The position numbers were made by a program, and so were the translations under genes. Below the pieces are notes generated by a model that was given only the letters and a program-made list of their open reading frames with translations, ran no database searches and had not been told where the DNA came from. Positions 54,621 to 64,000 of a DNA stretch of 64,000 nucleotides are shown piece after piece (position 1 is the stretch's first letter; every line of letters starts with the position of its first letter). This DNA comes from Trichopria drosophilae. Taxonomy: Eukaryota > Arthropoda > Insecta > Hymenoptera > Diapriidae. The stretch spans positions 82,803,501-82,867,500 of the forward strand of contig CM059583.1 in the NCBI GenBank assembly GCA_030407085.1, written 5' to 3'.

Positions 54621-55395
54621 GAGAGCATAAAAAGACTAAAATCCGGGAAAGCAGTGGGCCCTGATGGCATTCCTGCCAAAGCTTTAAAATGGCTTTCGGG
54701 TGTATTTTCAATACTATTCTGTCTAATGAACTACCACCAGAGAGGTGGTTACAAGTTAATCTCTTTATGCTCTTCAAAAAAAGTGACCGCTCAGACCCAG
54801 CTAATTATCGAGCGATTGCAATTACAAATGCCCTTACTAAACTCTTTATGCAGGTTTTTGCGACGAGACGGGAAAACTGGCTACACCAACGCGATGTGCT
54901 CCCCGAAGAACAGGCGGCTTTTCGAGGGGGACGCTCTGCGAACGATAACATTTTTATCCTAAATGCAGCGGTTCAAATTCAGCTAAGGAAGAAAGGTTCT
55001 AAGTGCTACGTCCTTTTCGTGGACTTCCGCAGAGCGTTCGATTCTATCCCCCATGCCAAATTATGATATAAACTTTATAATTTCGGGATAAGCGCCAAGA
55101 TGGTTAGGGTACTTAACGCACTTTGTGATTCTGCAAGGTCTTCTGTCATCTGTGCTACCGGTTGCTCGGACCCTGTCAGAGTGATCGACGGGGGGCCTTC
55201 AGGGAGAAATATTTTTCTCTATTCGGAGTCCGCTTCTTTTATTCTCTGTGTTTCCGATATAGTGGCCTTCTTTCGTGAAAAAGGCTTGAGAGGCATTGAT
55301 TACACTTCAACCTATGACCTAATGATGCTCCTTTTTGCTGATGATTTGGCGATTTTTTCCTACTCCTCTGCTGACCTAAGATCAAAACTGACAAG
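54600..55395 (+). pseudogene. L2-like LINE ORF2, reverse transcriptase palm
   Basis: RT blocks: KSGKAVGPDGIPAKALKWL near 54640, RSDPANYRAIAITNALTKLF near 54789, AAFRGGRSANDNIFIL near 54913, YVLFVDFRRAFDSIPHAKL near 55008 (first catalytic Asp) and LLFADDLAIF near 55326 (catalytic Asp pair, 55332-55344). A stop at 55064-55066 (TGA, probably a Trp codon originally), frameshifts near 54720 and a deletion near 55200 inactivate it. Motif style (VDFRRAFDS, GGPSG...) suits the L2/CR1 side of the LINE tree. It is interrupted at about 55396. Confidence 0.8.
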
Positions 55396-55539
55396 GGGAA
55401 CCCACGGCCGGGGGGTCACGACTTTTAACGGAAATTTTTGTACGTATTCTAGGACGAAAATAAAAATATACCTGTTTCAGCATTTTATCCAATGGGTTTT
55501 GGTTTTTATATAATAAATTATTGAAATTCACGTTCTTAT

Positions 55540-55542
<3 letters not shown>

Positions 55543-55623
<81 letters not shown>
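55543..55623. repeat. (TA)n microsatellite
   Basis: About 40 uninterrupted TA units at the inner end of the left TIR. Confidence 0.95.
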
Positions 55624-55628
<5 letters not shown>

Positions 55629-57309
55629 TTTGAACGTCAGATACATTCCCCTTGAAACATTCGAATGCCTGACATCCGCATCATAACCCCACAGCGAATT
55701 CCTGTAAACATTTCAAAAGTCGAAAGCGAAGCATTTTATATAAATTAATATTATGATTTTTGCACCCTTTCCTCCATTTAAAAGTAACCACCAATTTGAA
55801 ATTCTTTAAATTAGTTTAACATGCAGCGGCAAGAAAAGATTTTCTTTTAAGTCCTATAATACACTATTCTTATACTATTTTGAAGTACGGTAGCTCGGTC
55901 TTTTTCCCATTTGAGAAAATTTAAAACAGAAGTATTTAAAATTTTATAATGGGAAAAATATTTTACGCAATATAAAATACGAAATAGAAATGCTATGAAA
56001 TAGAAGACTAGAATTATGTCTTTTACAGAATAATTGAAGTTATCATTAATTTAATATTATAGAACCACTTATTTTTTTGACGCATCATACCATACTCTAG
56101 TCATATATGTATACGAGAATTCCGCGATACTTTTAATATTTAGGAAACTGAACATAAACTTGATAAGTTTGGTATTCTGGATGAACAAATAAATTTTTGC
56201 GGTCCCATTTAAAAAAGTTCATTTGTTTCCTCCGAAAGACAAAAAATATAGGGCAGTTTCTTACAAGAACCTTTGGAAATAATATTTCACAAAATAAAAT
56301 TACATTTTGGAGGGTAATGAGGAATATGAAAATGTGGATAATTACGGACTCATAATACAATGAAATTAATACCTTAAAACACGTGTATTGTTTTCGGCAA
56401 GTAGTATAAAGATACATTTATATGTATATACAAAAACTCAAATTCATTATTTCTAAAGATTCTTGTAAAAGACTGTTCTATATATTTTGAATAAGGTATT
56501 TTGCATCATTCATTGGGAAATTATAATTCTCCCTCAAACAACGCTATTGTGCGATATCTTCCTACATCCACTTCAGATAAAACAAATTTTTTTTGTTCTT
56601 CTATAATACCAAAATTTTTGTTCAGTTTCCTAAATATTAAAAGTATCGCAGAATACGATATCAACAGCGATAATTCTAGTCTTCCATTTGTTAGCATTCC
56701 TATTTCGTATTTTATATTGCGTGAATTATTTTTCCAAGGAATCATCTGTTCTTAAGAGAGATATATTTATATTCATATAAATGTATATTTTCACTATTTT
56801 CGAAAACAATACACGAGTTCTAAAGTGACGCTTTCAATGTATTGTGAATCCTTAATTATCTATTTTTCATATTCATCATTACCCCCAAAAATGCAATAAT
56901 GCAGTAAATTCCATATGATAGGAACATTTTTAAAAATATACGATCATATTTCTTTGCAATATTTAAATTATAAAACTTTAAACAATTCTTGTTTAAATTT
57001 TCTCAAAAGGTGAAAAGATCGAGCATACTTCAAAATGGTATAAGAATAGTATATTACAGAACTTAAAAGAAAATCTTTTCTTGTCGCTGCGTGTTAAACT
57101 AGTTTCAAGAATTTCAAATTAGGAATTACATTTAAATGGAGGGAAGGACGCAAAAATCATAAATTAATTCATATAAAAATTCTTCGCATTTGACTTTTTA
57201 AATGTTTACAGGAATTCGCTGCGGGGTTATGATCCGAGTGGCAGGCATTCGAATGTTTCAAGGGGAATGTATCTGACGTTTAAAATTTGATATATATTAT
57301 ACATATAAA

Positions 57310-57500
57310 ATCCAAAATGGTGGATCCAATATGGCCGACTAAATTTCGAAACTTTATTCGATTTACATGAAACTTCGTACTTGAGGGTTTTCGAGACGGC
57401 TGACTACGTATCCGAGCGGTCTCGAAAACCCCCAAGTACGAAGTTTCATGTAAATCGAATAGTTTCGAAATTTAGTCGGCCATATTGGATCCGCCATTTT
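57310..57500. repeat. Near-perfect palindrome with GGATCCAATATGGC arms
   Basis: Arms of about 85 bp: the left starts CCAAAATGGTGGATCC and the right ends GGATCCGCCATTTTGG, centre near 57407. Followed by a related direct copy to 57690 (CGCCATATTGGATTGGCCAT, TCGTAATCAGCGATC). Same repeat family as 43185-43510. Confidence 0.85.
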
Positions 57501-58033
57501 GGATTTTGAAATTCTGACAACATATTGATAATCTGCGACCCCTAGAACCCCTACTATTAACTTTCGACGTAATCGGCTAAAGTTTCAGATTTTGGTTCGC
57601 CATATTGGATTGGCCATTTAAAATTTTGGAATTTCGACGACAAATTCGTAATCAGCGATCTCAAAAACCCCCGATTACGTAATACCAGTTTATAACTTTT
57701 TATATTTTACGAGAAATCGAATTTATTCGAAGAAAGCGCAATTTTTCGACTTGGGGCATCGATAACTAGATCAAAACTACAAATTTAGAAAAAGTGCAAG
57801 AGGACTTTTCGTCTTATTTTTTTGAGTACTTTTACGCCCTTGAATATGTCCGCGGAGCCGTGGGACACCCTGTATGGCAATAAGAACGTGAATTTTAATA
57901 ATTTATTTTATAAAAACCAGAGCCCATTGGATAAAACGCTGAAACACGTATATTTTTATTTTCGCTCTAGAATACGTACAAAAATTTCCGTTAAAAATCG
58001 TGCCCCCCCCCCCCCCCACCGTGGGTTCACCTT

Positions 58034-59120
58034 GTGAGAGTCCTCTCTGAGTATTGCACCACTAATGGACTTACTGTCAACATCGCTAAAACTAAAATCG
58101 TTTTTTTCGGAAGGGGCGATCCTCTAGATGCATCTTCTAGAAGTTTTTATTACGAAAATCAACAGTTAGAAGTGAGGCTCACATATCCTTACCTGGGAAC
58201 AATCGTCTCCTCATCGGCAAGTGGGATGAAGGCAGCAGTAAACGCTATAGCTAAGACTCGGCAAGCTTACGGCATCTGTTTTGGCTATAATGGCTTCTGT
58301 AAAGGGCGATTCGTGTCATGCAGCTTTAAAGCTCTACGGTGCATCCATTATATTTACACTACTTTACGCTGCTCCCTGTTAGGCTCTCGGCCATCTCGAT
58401 AAATTGCAATCGGTTCAAGTTGAATTTTTAAAAAAATAGCTTAGGCTTCCTCCATCTACACCGGCCTGTCTTCTCCGTCTCGAACTGGTCCTCTGACCGA
58501 TATCTGTCAAAATAGTACGCAGAGCACTAAACCTAGTACTGAAGTTACGCCAGCCATCGACTAGCTTGTCCCGTATGGGTCTATTTACGGGCGGTATGGA
58601 TGAGCCAGCTATTAACTGGTTTACCCATCTGAGACTAGTCGTAGGTGCGCCCTCCTATGACGATTTGCGGGTAGGCCTGTGGGTGTCAACCTGGGAGTCA
58701 CGCCTATCACTGGCCTGCAAAGTTTTTGCAACAACTCAGCGCGATCTCCATCGTTATTTTTCCTCCGACTCGGTCCAGATCCCTATTTTCAGGCAATTTT
58801 CAGATGGCCTTGACTCCCTCTCTCCAGATCGGTGTGAGCTTTTATATTTAAGACTCAAGATCCAAATCAGAACTGCCACCATTTATTCGCGTTCGCTCTG
58901 TATTGGCAACACTTCTTATGCTTACAATCCCACTGAAATTTGTTCGGCCTGCAATATGGGCGAAAATGAAAAATTATTGCACATCTTGAGCGATTGTCCT
59001 CCTTCTCGCCCATCAAGAAGTAAACTGCGGCAAGGTACCCTGTGTCGCAACCTCCCGGATGCCACCACTATGGCCCATTTAATCAGCTCCTACGATTTGC
59101 TTGCTCTTAAGACCCTCTAA
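58034..59120 (+). pseudogene. L2-like LINE ORF2, RT thumb and C-terminal domain
   Basis: Continuation of the RT after the insertion: LSEYCTTNGLTVNIAKTKIV near 58040-58100 and YPYLGTIVSSSASGM near 58179. After stops near 58402 and 58440 the C-terminal part is open from 58566 to 59120, with ICSACNMGENEKLLHILSDC near 58938, a C-x2-C-x8-H-x4-C motif typical of the end of such ORF2 proteins. Stop TAA at 59118-59120. Matches the scrap at 8830-9350. Confidence 0.8.
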
Positions 59121-61036
59121 TACTTTGTAAAATCGTGCTTTGTTAGAAGATAATCTGTGCTCGAATATTAAATTCTACCTACATCTTGATTTGTCGTGTA
59201 TCACTGCGTCATAATTAAATGTCAGCGTGCGTTGATTTCTCCTGTTATTATTTAAAAACCGTTAAAACATTTTCTTTCAATATTTTGGGAAAACAAATTT
59301 ATTAAAATCTTTGCTCAGGTATATTAGCAAAATCCATTTATCTAATCCACATTAACTATTCTTCATCAATAAATAAAACCCTTGAGTAAAATCGACGACA
59401 CTATACTCCAAGCAATTTCTTGCAAGCAATGTTACAAGCACATGTTACACATGTATATGTTTTAAATATTAATTTACACATAAATATGTTTATTTATATT
59501 TTCTTAATTCTAAATGTTTTCGGAAAAAGAAATTTTCGATTGAATTATTTGGAATAGTAATTCTTTTGCCTTAGTAACTTTTATTTGAAAACAAATATAT
59601 TTTATTTATTCTCTCTTTGTTGGGAGAAAATGGCAGGAACTGCGGAGTGCTAGGGGTGACACCCAAAAAATATATATGGAGACGGCGTAGAAAATATGTA
59701 CCTGTTTCTACTGGCTCGGGTATTTTTAATTTTGATTTTGTGCCGAAATTGTTATTTTTCAATTTAATTAGGTTCCGAAGGAACTGTTCTATGTACACTA
59801 TAGTGTGTATACACTACTATTAATCAATTTATAATATTGATTGTTTGCTTTTATCCGTGACACGGAGGTGCAATTTTAGAATGTGCCTTTTATAGTAGGC
59901 ACTACTACTTTTGAATTATCTGACTGATAATGTGACGGATATTCAAAATATATTGATGTGGCACAATATTTTATTTTTCAATTTTGTCTATTTATTTTAA
60001 GACTAGTGCCTGTTTATTTCTGTGGACTTATTTATTATTGCCACTTGAAAAAAAAGGAGGAATAATAATTTTGTAATTTAGAACTAGGGGCAGGTGGAAG
60101 AGAAAATAAAGTTTTTGTTTAATTAATTTTATTAATTATATTGATTGAAACTCCTATATTTTATCAATTAGTCGTTACTAAAATTTCTTTTTCCCTTTTA
60201 GAAAAATTAATTTCCAAATTGTTTCTTTAAAACTATATAATATTTGCTGTATTTTTTTTCTATCGTTTATTGATTATAGGTCGTACGATACTTTGTTTAC
60301 GCGCGACGTAAACAACTTTGTACGATGAATTAAACTTTTCCTTTCCTCTTTTGAAACTTCGACCGTCATTCTTAACGAAATTGTAATATTGACACTATTT
60401 GTGTCCGAAATGCAGGAAAATTAAAACTTTCTGTTGTCACTTTTTGTGCTCAATTTGTGAAAATTAAATTTTAATTTGCCATGTAATTAATTTTATTTTG
60501 AGTCACTAGAATATTTATCGAAAGAAACATGAAAACTATTTAATATTATATTCGAATATTATTTTTCGACTCTTGTTTACTTGCAATGTAAACAAGTCGT
60601 TTGAATTCTCGGAAAATAAATTATAATTTGTTTTATTTTCCGATTTTCGAAAATTTTAATTTTCCAACCGGCACTTTCGTGTACGTGATTTTATGGAAAA
60701 TTGGAAATATTTTTTTCGAATATTTTGATTTTGGAAACTTTTTCTATTTTCGAATATATATCGTATCGAATACTTAAATAATTCACTTTTATTTTGGCAC
60801 AATTAAAATGCCGATCATTTTTTACGCAATCGCACTAGCGCCGCAAAAAGAAATACATAAGCGAGAAAATGGAAATTTTGTGCTTTGTTTTTGGGACTTC
60901 ACAATTGTATTTTAATTATCCTTGGAATTTTCGGAATTTTCCATTAACTTTATTCCATGTAACGGGATAGATTATTTTCGCCGACACTTTTCCGCTCTCA
61001 AGCGTCTTCGGGCGCACCCAAAAGCTCTTAAGCGGC

Positions 61037-61038
<2 letters not shown>
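59121..61038. other. AT-rich non-coding DNA
   Basis: No supported gene. Includes the LINE 3' UTR at the left and short palindromic words such as TTTACGCGCGACGTAAA near 60296. The right end, 60960-61038, is GC-richer. Confidence 0.4.

Positions 61039-61094
<56 letters not shown>
61039..61094. repeat. (GA)n microsatellite
   Basis: Uninterrupted GA dinucleotides. Confidence 0.95.
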
Positions 61095-61097
<3 letters not shown>

Positions 61098-61329
61098 ACA
61101 ACAATTTATTATTGTCCTGGCCTCCAAGAGCCGTGGACAAATCACAAGACATCCTGCCGTTACAAATCTTCGGTCAGGACTTGAAGATACACAGTTATTA
61201 ACCATATATACCTCTCTTATATTACTAAATTTTAATTGTAAATTATTAAACGCAAAGTATAACCTATGATACATAAACTAGATTTTGTATCATTATCTAA
61301 TAGTTGCTGCTAAATTAGAGCCTACGATA

Positions 61330-62715
61330 TAAGATACTTGGTCGCTATGTTTGGTCTGCTGTAGCTAAAAATGAGAAGAGGTGATTACGAAAGCATGTCG
61401 TGGATGAAATGGTTTGCAAACTATGGTGAAGGGAATTCCAATATTGTATGGCCGTGATCCAGAATGAACGTGCGAAAATGTTTGTGCGGGGGGTTGGTAG
61501 CATATAATGAGAAGATTGAATGCGAGATGAACGACGCAATGAGCTATCCGTTGGGATGAATCTGGATGACAGATAGGATGGCTGGTTGGTGGTGGTGATC
61601 TGATGAACAAGGTTACCAAGGAAGTAGTGTCTTCTAGGCCGACAACCAATTTGCTTTCTTTCTGAAAGGCGCAAGCCTATCGTCCCGCTATAGTCGATAG
61701 ATGAACCGAAGGGCGGCATTTTGCAAACGCCGTTACGTTAAGGTAGTCCGAAAGATCGGCAATAACGAGAGTAGCATATTCTATATACGGGATTACTATG
61801 CAGTTGACAAGTGGTAGTTTGATAGATAGAGGAGGGACGATCCACGGTATTTCAGTCGATAAAGGACATTATGAACTTTAGATGAAATTGAGTTGATTGA
61901 TCGATTCCATGAGAGATCGGAAGCGATAATTACACCTAGATCTTTCACTTCACTAGAGTATGGGATTATATCATTTCCTACTACAATTGGCAGTAAGGTT
62001 AGGTTCTGGATGGTAGCAAGATTCAGAGTAGAACCGATGATAATGGCTTTAGTTTTGCGTATGTTGAGCGTAAGCCCATAGTCTTGGGACCATTTTAAAA
62101 GTTCGGCTATATCGATATTAATACGTCTTATGATATCAATAAGACAGCTTATTGGGGTGGAAAGATAGAACTGGGTGTCGTCAGCAAAAATGATGGTAGT
62201 ATTTCGATAGTAGCGAAGTCTTGTGAATAAGGTGTTAATGACGATGATGTAGCGTGCTCATGTTGGGATGCCTGTCCATCCAATCCAATAATCGATTGAG
62301 ATCGACCTAAAAGGAATGAAAGCATCCATTGAAGCGCAGAATCCTCAAAGCCTAGATCACGTAACCAGGTAAGGATGACAGTGTGACTGAGAGAGTCGAA
62401 GGCCTTAGAGAAGTCAAACAGGACTAGGATGGTAATGTAGCCTTTGTCTATGCCTAGTCTAATATCATCCATGATATGCAGCAAGGCGGTTTGCGTGCTG
62501 TGAAACCTACAGAATCCACATTGCTTAGGATGTAGCAGTTGATTGTTCTTAAAGAAGCTGGTGATTTGGTGCATGGCTAAGGAGTCAATGACTTTGGAGA
62601 GGCGGGGTGGGTTTAAAATTGGACGGGTATCGGATAGATTTACAGGATTGGCAGTTTTATTCAGGGGTATGATATAAGATGATTTCCAGATAGATGGGAA
62701 GATGCCTAAAGAAAA
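61330..62715 (-). pseudogene. Jockey/CR1-like LINE ORF2, RT and C-terminal part
   Basis: Reading downward: SLGIFPSIWKSSYIIPLNK near 62710-62655, SDTRPILNPPRLSKVID, HPKQCGFCRFHSTQTALLHI near 62525, ITILVLFDFSKAFDSLSHTV near 62436-62380 (first catalytic Asp), then a deletion and frame shift to IIFADDTQFYLSTPIS (FADD at 62188-62177). A conserved thumb follows (NIRKTKAIIIGSTLN near 62060, DLGVIIASDLSWNRSI near 61930), and a basic C-terminal tail to 61345. Stops and frameshifts are several. It joins the endonuclease half at 62716-63957 with one in-frame stop near 62717. Confidence 0.8.
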
Positions 62716-63168
62716 TTATTGATTAAAGATATGAGTCAGATAGGATAATATGACAGGGAGAAATGGTTTGAGGTGCGCCACACAAAGAGAGTCAGGGCTT
62801 AGTCCACGCGACTTATTTGAGATGTAGTTAAGGCTACTCAAAACATCTTGACAAGTGATGGGAGAAAAGGTGAAAGTCGGGTGAGTACTAGGTAATGGTC
62901 GATGCATAATGATATCGAGTGACTCTTGATCGCATGGTGGATGAGCTGTTGAGACTTGAGCAAAATGACGGTTAAGAATGGCTGGGGAGAAGTGATGCAG
63001 GGCCGACTGCGATGATACATTAACTAGTCCTAGATTTCTAAGGCAAGACCAGAATTTATTCGGATTGTTTTGTTGAGACACCAAATTTGCTAAATAGAGA
63101 CTTTTCTCAGATTTTAATACATTTTTAAGTTCGCGACGCAGTTTCCTATACTGCTGAAGAAGTAACAA
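62716..63168 (-). pseudogene. Same LINE, linker and RT entry
   Basis: 151 open codons from 63168: RKLRRELKNVLKSEKSLYLA, NNPNKFWSCLRNLGLVN, then YISNKSRGLSPDSLCVAHLK near 62828-62770 (RT block 1) and VILSYLTHIFNQ before the stop. Continuous with the upstream ORF after a one-codon frame break near 63170. Confidence 0.78.
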
Positions 63169-63171
63169 ATT

Positions 63172-63957
63172 TCACGATCGCTTAGCTCGGGTAAATGATT
63201 TATCACGTTCTTTAATTCTAGCTCTCAAATCGGCGGTTATCCAAAATATAGAACGATGTACAATTTGTTTTGTAACAAACGGCGCATGAGTATTTAGAGC
63301 TTCATTAATACATTCGTACAATATGGTAAGGCTCGAGTTTGGTTCGACAGGTTCGAAGTGAGATAGATAGTTATTAGATTCGGGTGATATTAAGTTAGGA
63401 AGTTTAAGGCGAAGTTGAATATTAAGATCATTAACAAATGAGTAATAAGCACAATTTTTAAAACTACGGTAGGTAACGGTTTGCGGAGAGCGGTTAAGAT
63501 TTGTAAGTTCATATTGAATGGAGATGGGACTATGCCGGGCCGCAAACGGCGAAGACGATTTTGAAAATGCTTTTATCTTATCACTTGAATCGGTGATCAT
63601 TACATCTAGACGCGAGAACGTTAATCCGGAGTAATGAGTAGGGCCAAAAGGTACAGAGAAAAGTGGAAGATCTGAAACAAAATGTTGCAGATATTTGGAT
63701 TCAAATGAATTACTTAATAGATTGCAATTTAACTCACCTCCAATTATAATATTTTTAAATAACGAGATGTATCCATTAAGTTTAACTAAAAATTCAGAAA
63801 GTAGATGACCTTCGAGACGACGGTAGATTACAATGATTAGTATATTATGTGAAGAAGTTTTAACGTTTAGGAAAAGATACTCCGGATCATTGATAGAGTT
63901 ATTGTTTGAGCATTTGAGAACTGATGTAACGAGACTAGGGCCGCAGTAAAAAGACAC
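63172..63957 (-). pseudogene. Same LINE, APE-type endonuclease (5' part at window edge)
   Basis: Open frame of 261 codons. Blocks: IIVIYRRLEGHLLSEFL near 63840-63790, IIIGGELNCNLL near 63752-63718 (usual GDFN, here GELN), FSRLDVMITDSS near 63622-63585, and ARHSPISIQYEL near 63545-63510, where the usual SDH/GHD histidine block reads ARHS. Ends ITADLRARIKERDKSF, the start of the linker. The altered GDFN suggests loss of activity. Sequence upstream (63958-64000) continues toward the N terminus, outside the window. Confidence 0.75.
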
Positions 63958-64000
63958 AACCAGTAATGTTTCAAAAGAATTTTATTAAGGATAGGTCCAC

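Larger units (their letters stand above)
55396..58033. mobile_element. 2.6-kb palindromic element inserted in the LINE RT
   Basis: TIRs of about 150 bp: 55396-55545 against 57877-58033, tips ACAAGGGGAACCCACGG and, inverted, ACAAGGTGAACCCACGG. Inside are long inverted blocks (55630-55930 against about 57035-57290, containing GTCAGATACATTCCCCTTGA) and further inverted but rearranged blocks at 55950-56430 and 56480-56940. No transposase. The LINE reading frame resumes directly at 58034. TSD not resolved. Confidence 0.7.

Overview
The window looks like a transposon-dense, gene-poor stretch of an arthropod, most likely insect, genome. The evidence is animal-style splice signals, one exon of a G protein-coupled receptor kinase (GRK2/Gprk1 type) at 15405-15579 on the minus strand, and insect-type elements throughout: R1-clade and L2/CR1-like non-LTR elements, Gypsy LTR elements, Transib, Polinton-like and mariner-type MITEs, and a tRNA-derived SINE. 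No bacterial genes, rRNA genes or CRISPR arrays are seen. Nearly every coding region is a broken transposon gene, so the annotation is mainly one of nested repeats.

Layout. 1-6903: three R1-clade fragments; two carry the same 3' end (poly-A followed by an ACT/TAC microsatellite). 6904-8016: minus-strand Transib (RAG1-like) transposase pseudogene cut by the last of them. 8830-9350: LINE scrap. 9431-11177: Foldback-type element whose arms are built of tandem repeats. 11298-13670: Gypsy pol remnant split by a SINE, then a LINE ORF1 remnant. 15405-15579: GRK exon. 17500-18850: old interspersed repeat and a MITE. 18865-29360: a palindromic element whose loop received a SINE and an 8.4-kb LTR retrotransposon with 4-bp TSD. 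29452-41984: a 12.5-kb Polinton/Maverick-like shell (about 940-bp TIRs, AG...CT ends, perfect 6-bp TSD) filled with later insertions: a hammerhead-bearing insertion, a SINE, two MITEs, a Sola-like transposon with 500-bp TIRs, and a LINE ORF1. 42100-47461: repeats and a 2.3-kb palindrome. 48060-48440: tandem repeat rich in AGGTCA. 48934-50928: a non-coding LTR element. 52449-59120: an L2-like LINE interrupted by two palindromic insertions. 61345-64000: a minus-strand jockey/CR1-like LINE.

Most unusual content. The 2-kb element at 48934-50928 has 4-bp TSDs, LTRs, a primer binding site and a polypurine tract but no ORF. One LTR holds a degenerate type III hammerhead ribozyme. Its interior holds two tRNA-like units and four hairpins that share a 13-nt loop on stems of different sequence. 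This is the plan of plant LTR retrozymes, here in an animal. A second, apparently intact type III hammerhead with the same core and helix II lies at 32314-32387.

Apart from the GRK exon I see no convincing host gene. Element boundaries were read by eye; those with matching TSDs are firm, the others approximate.
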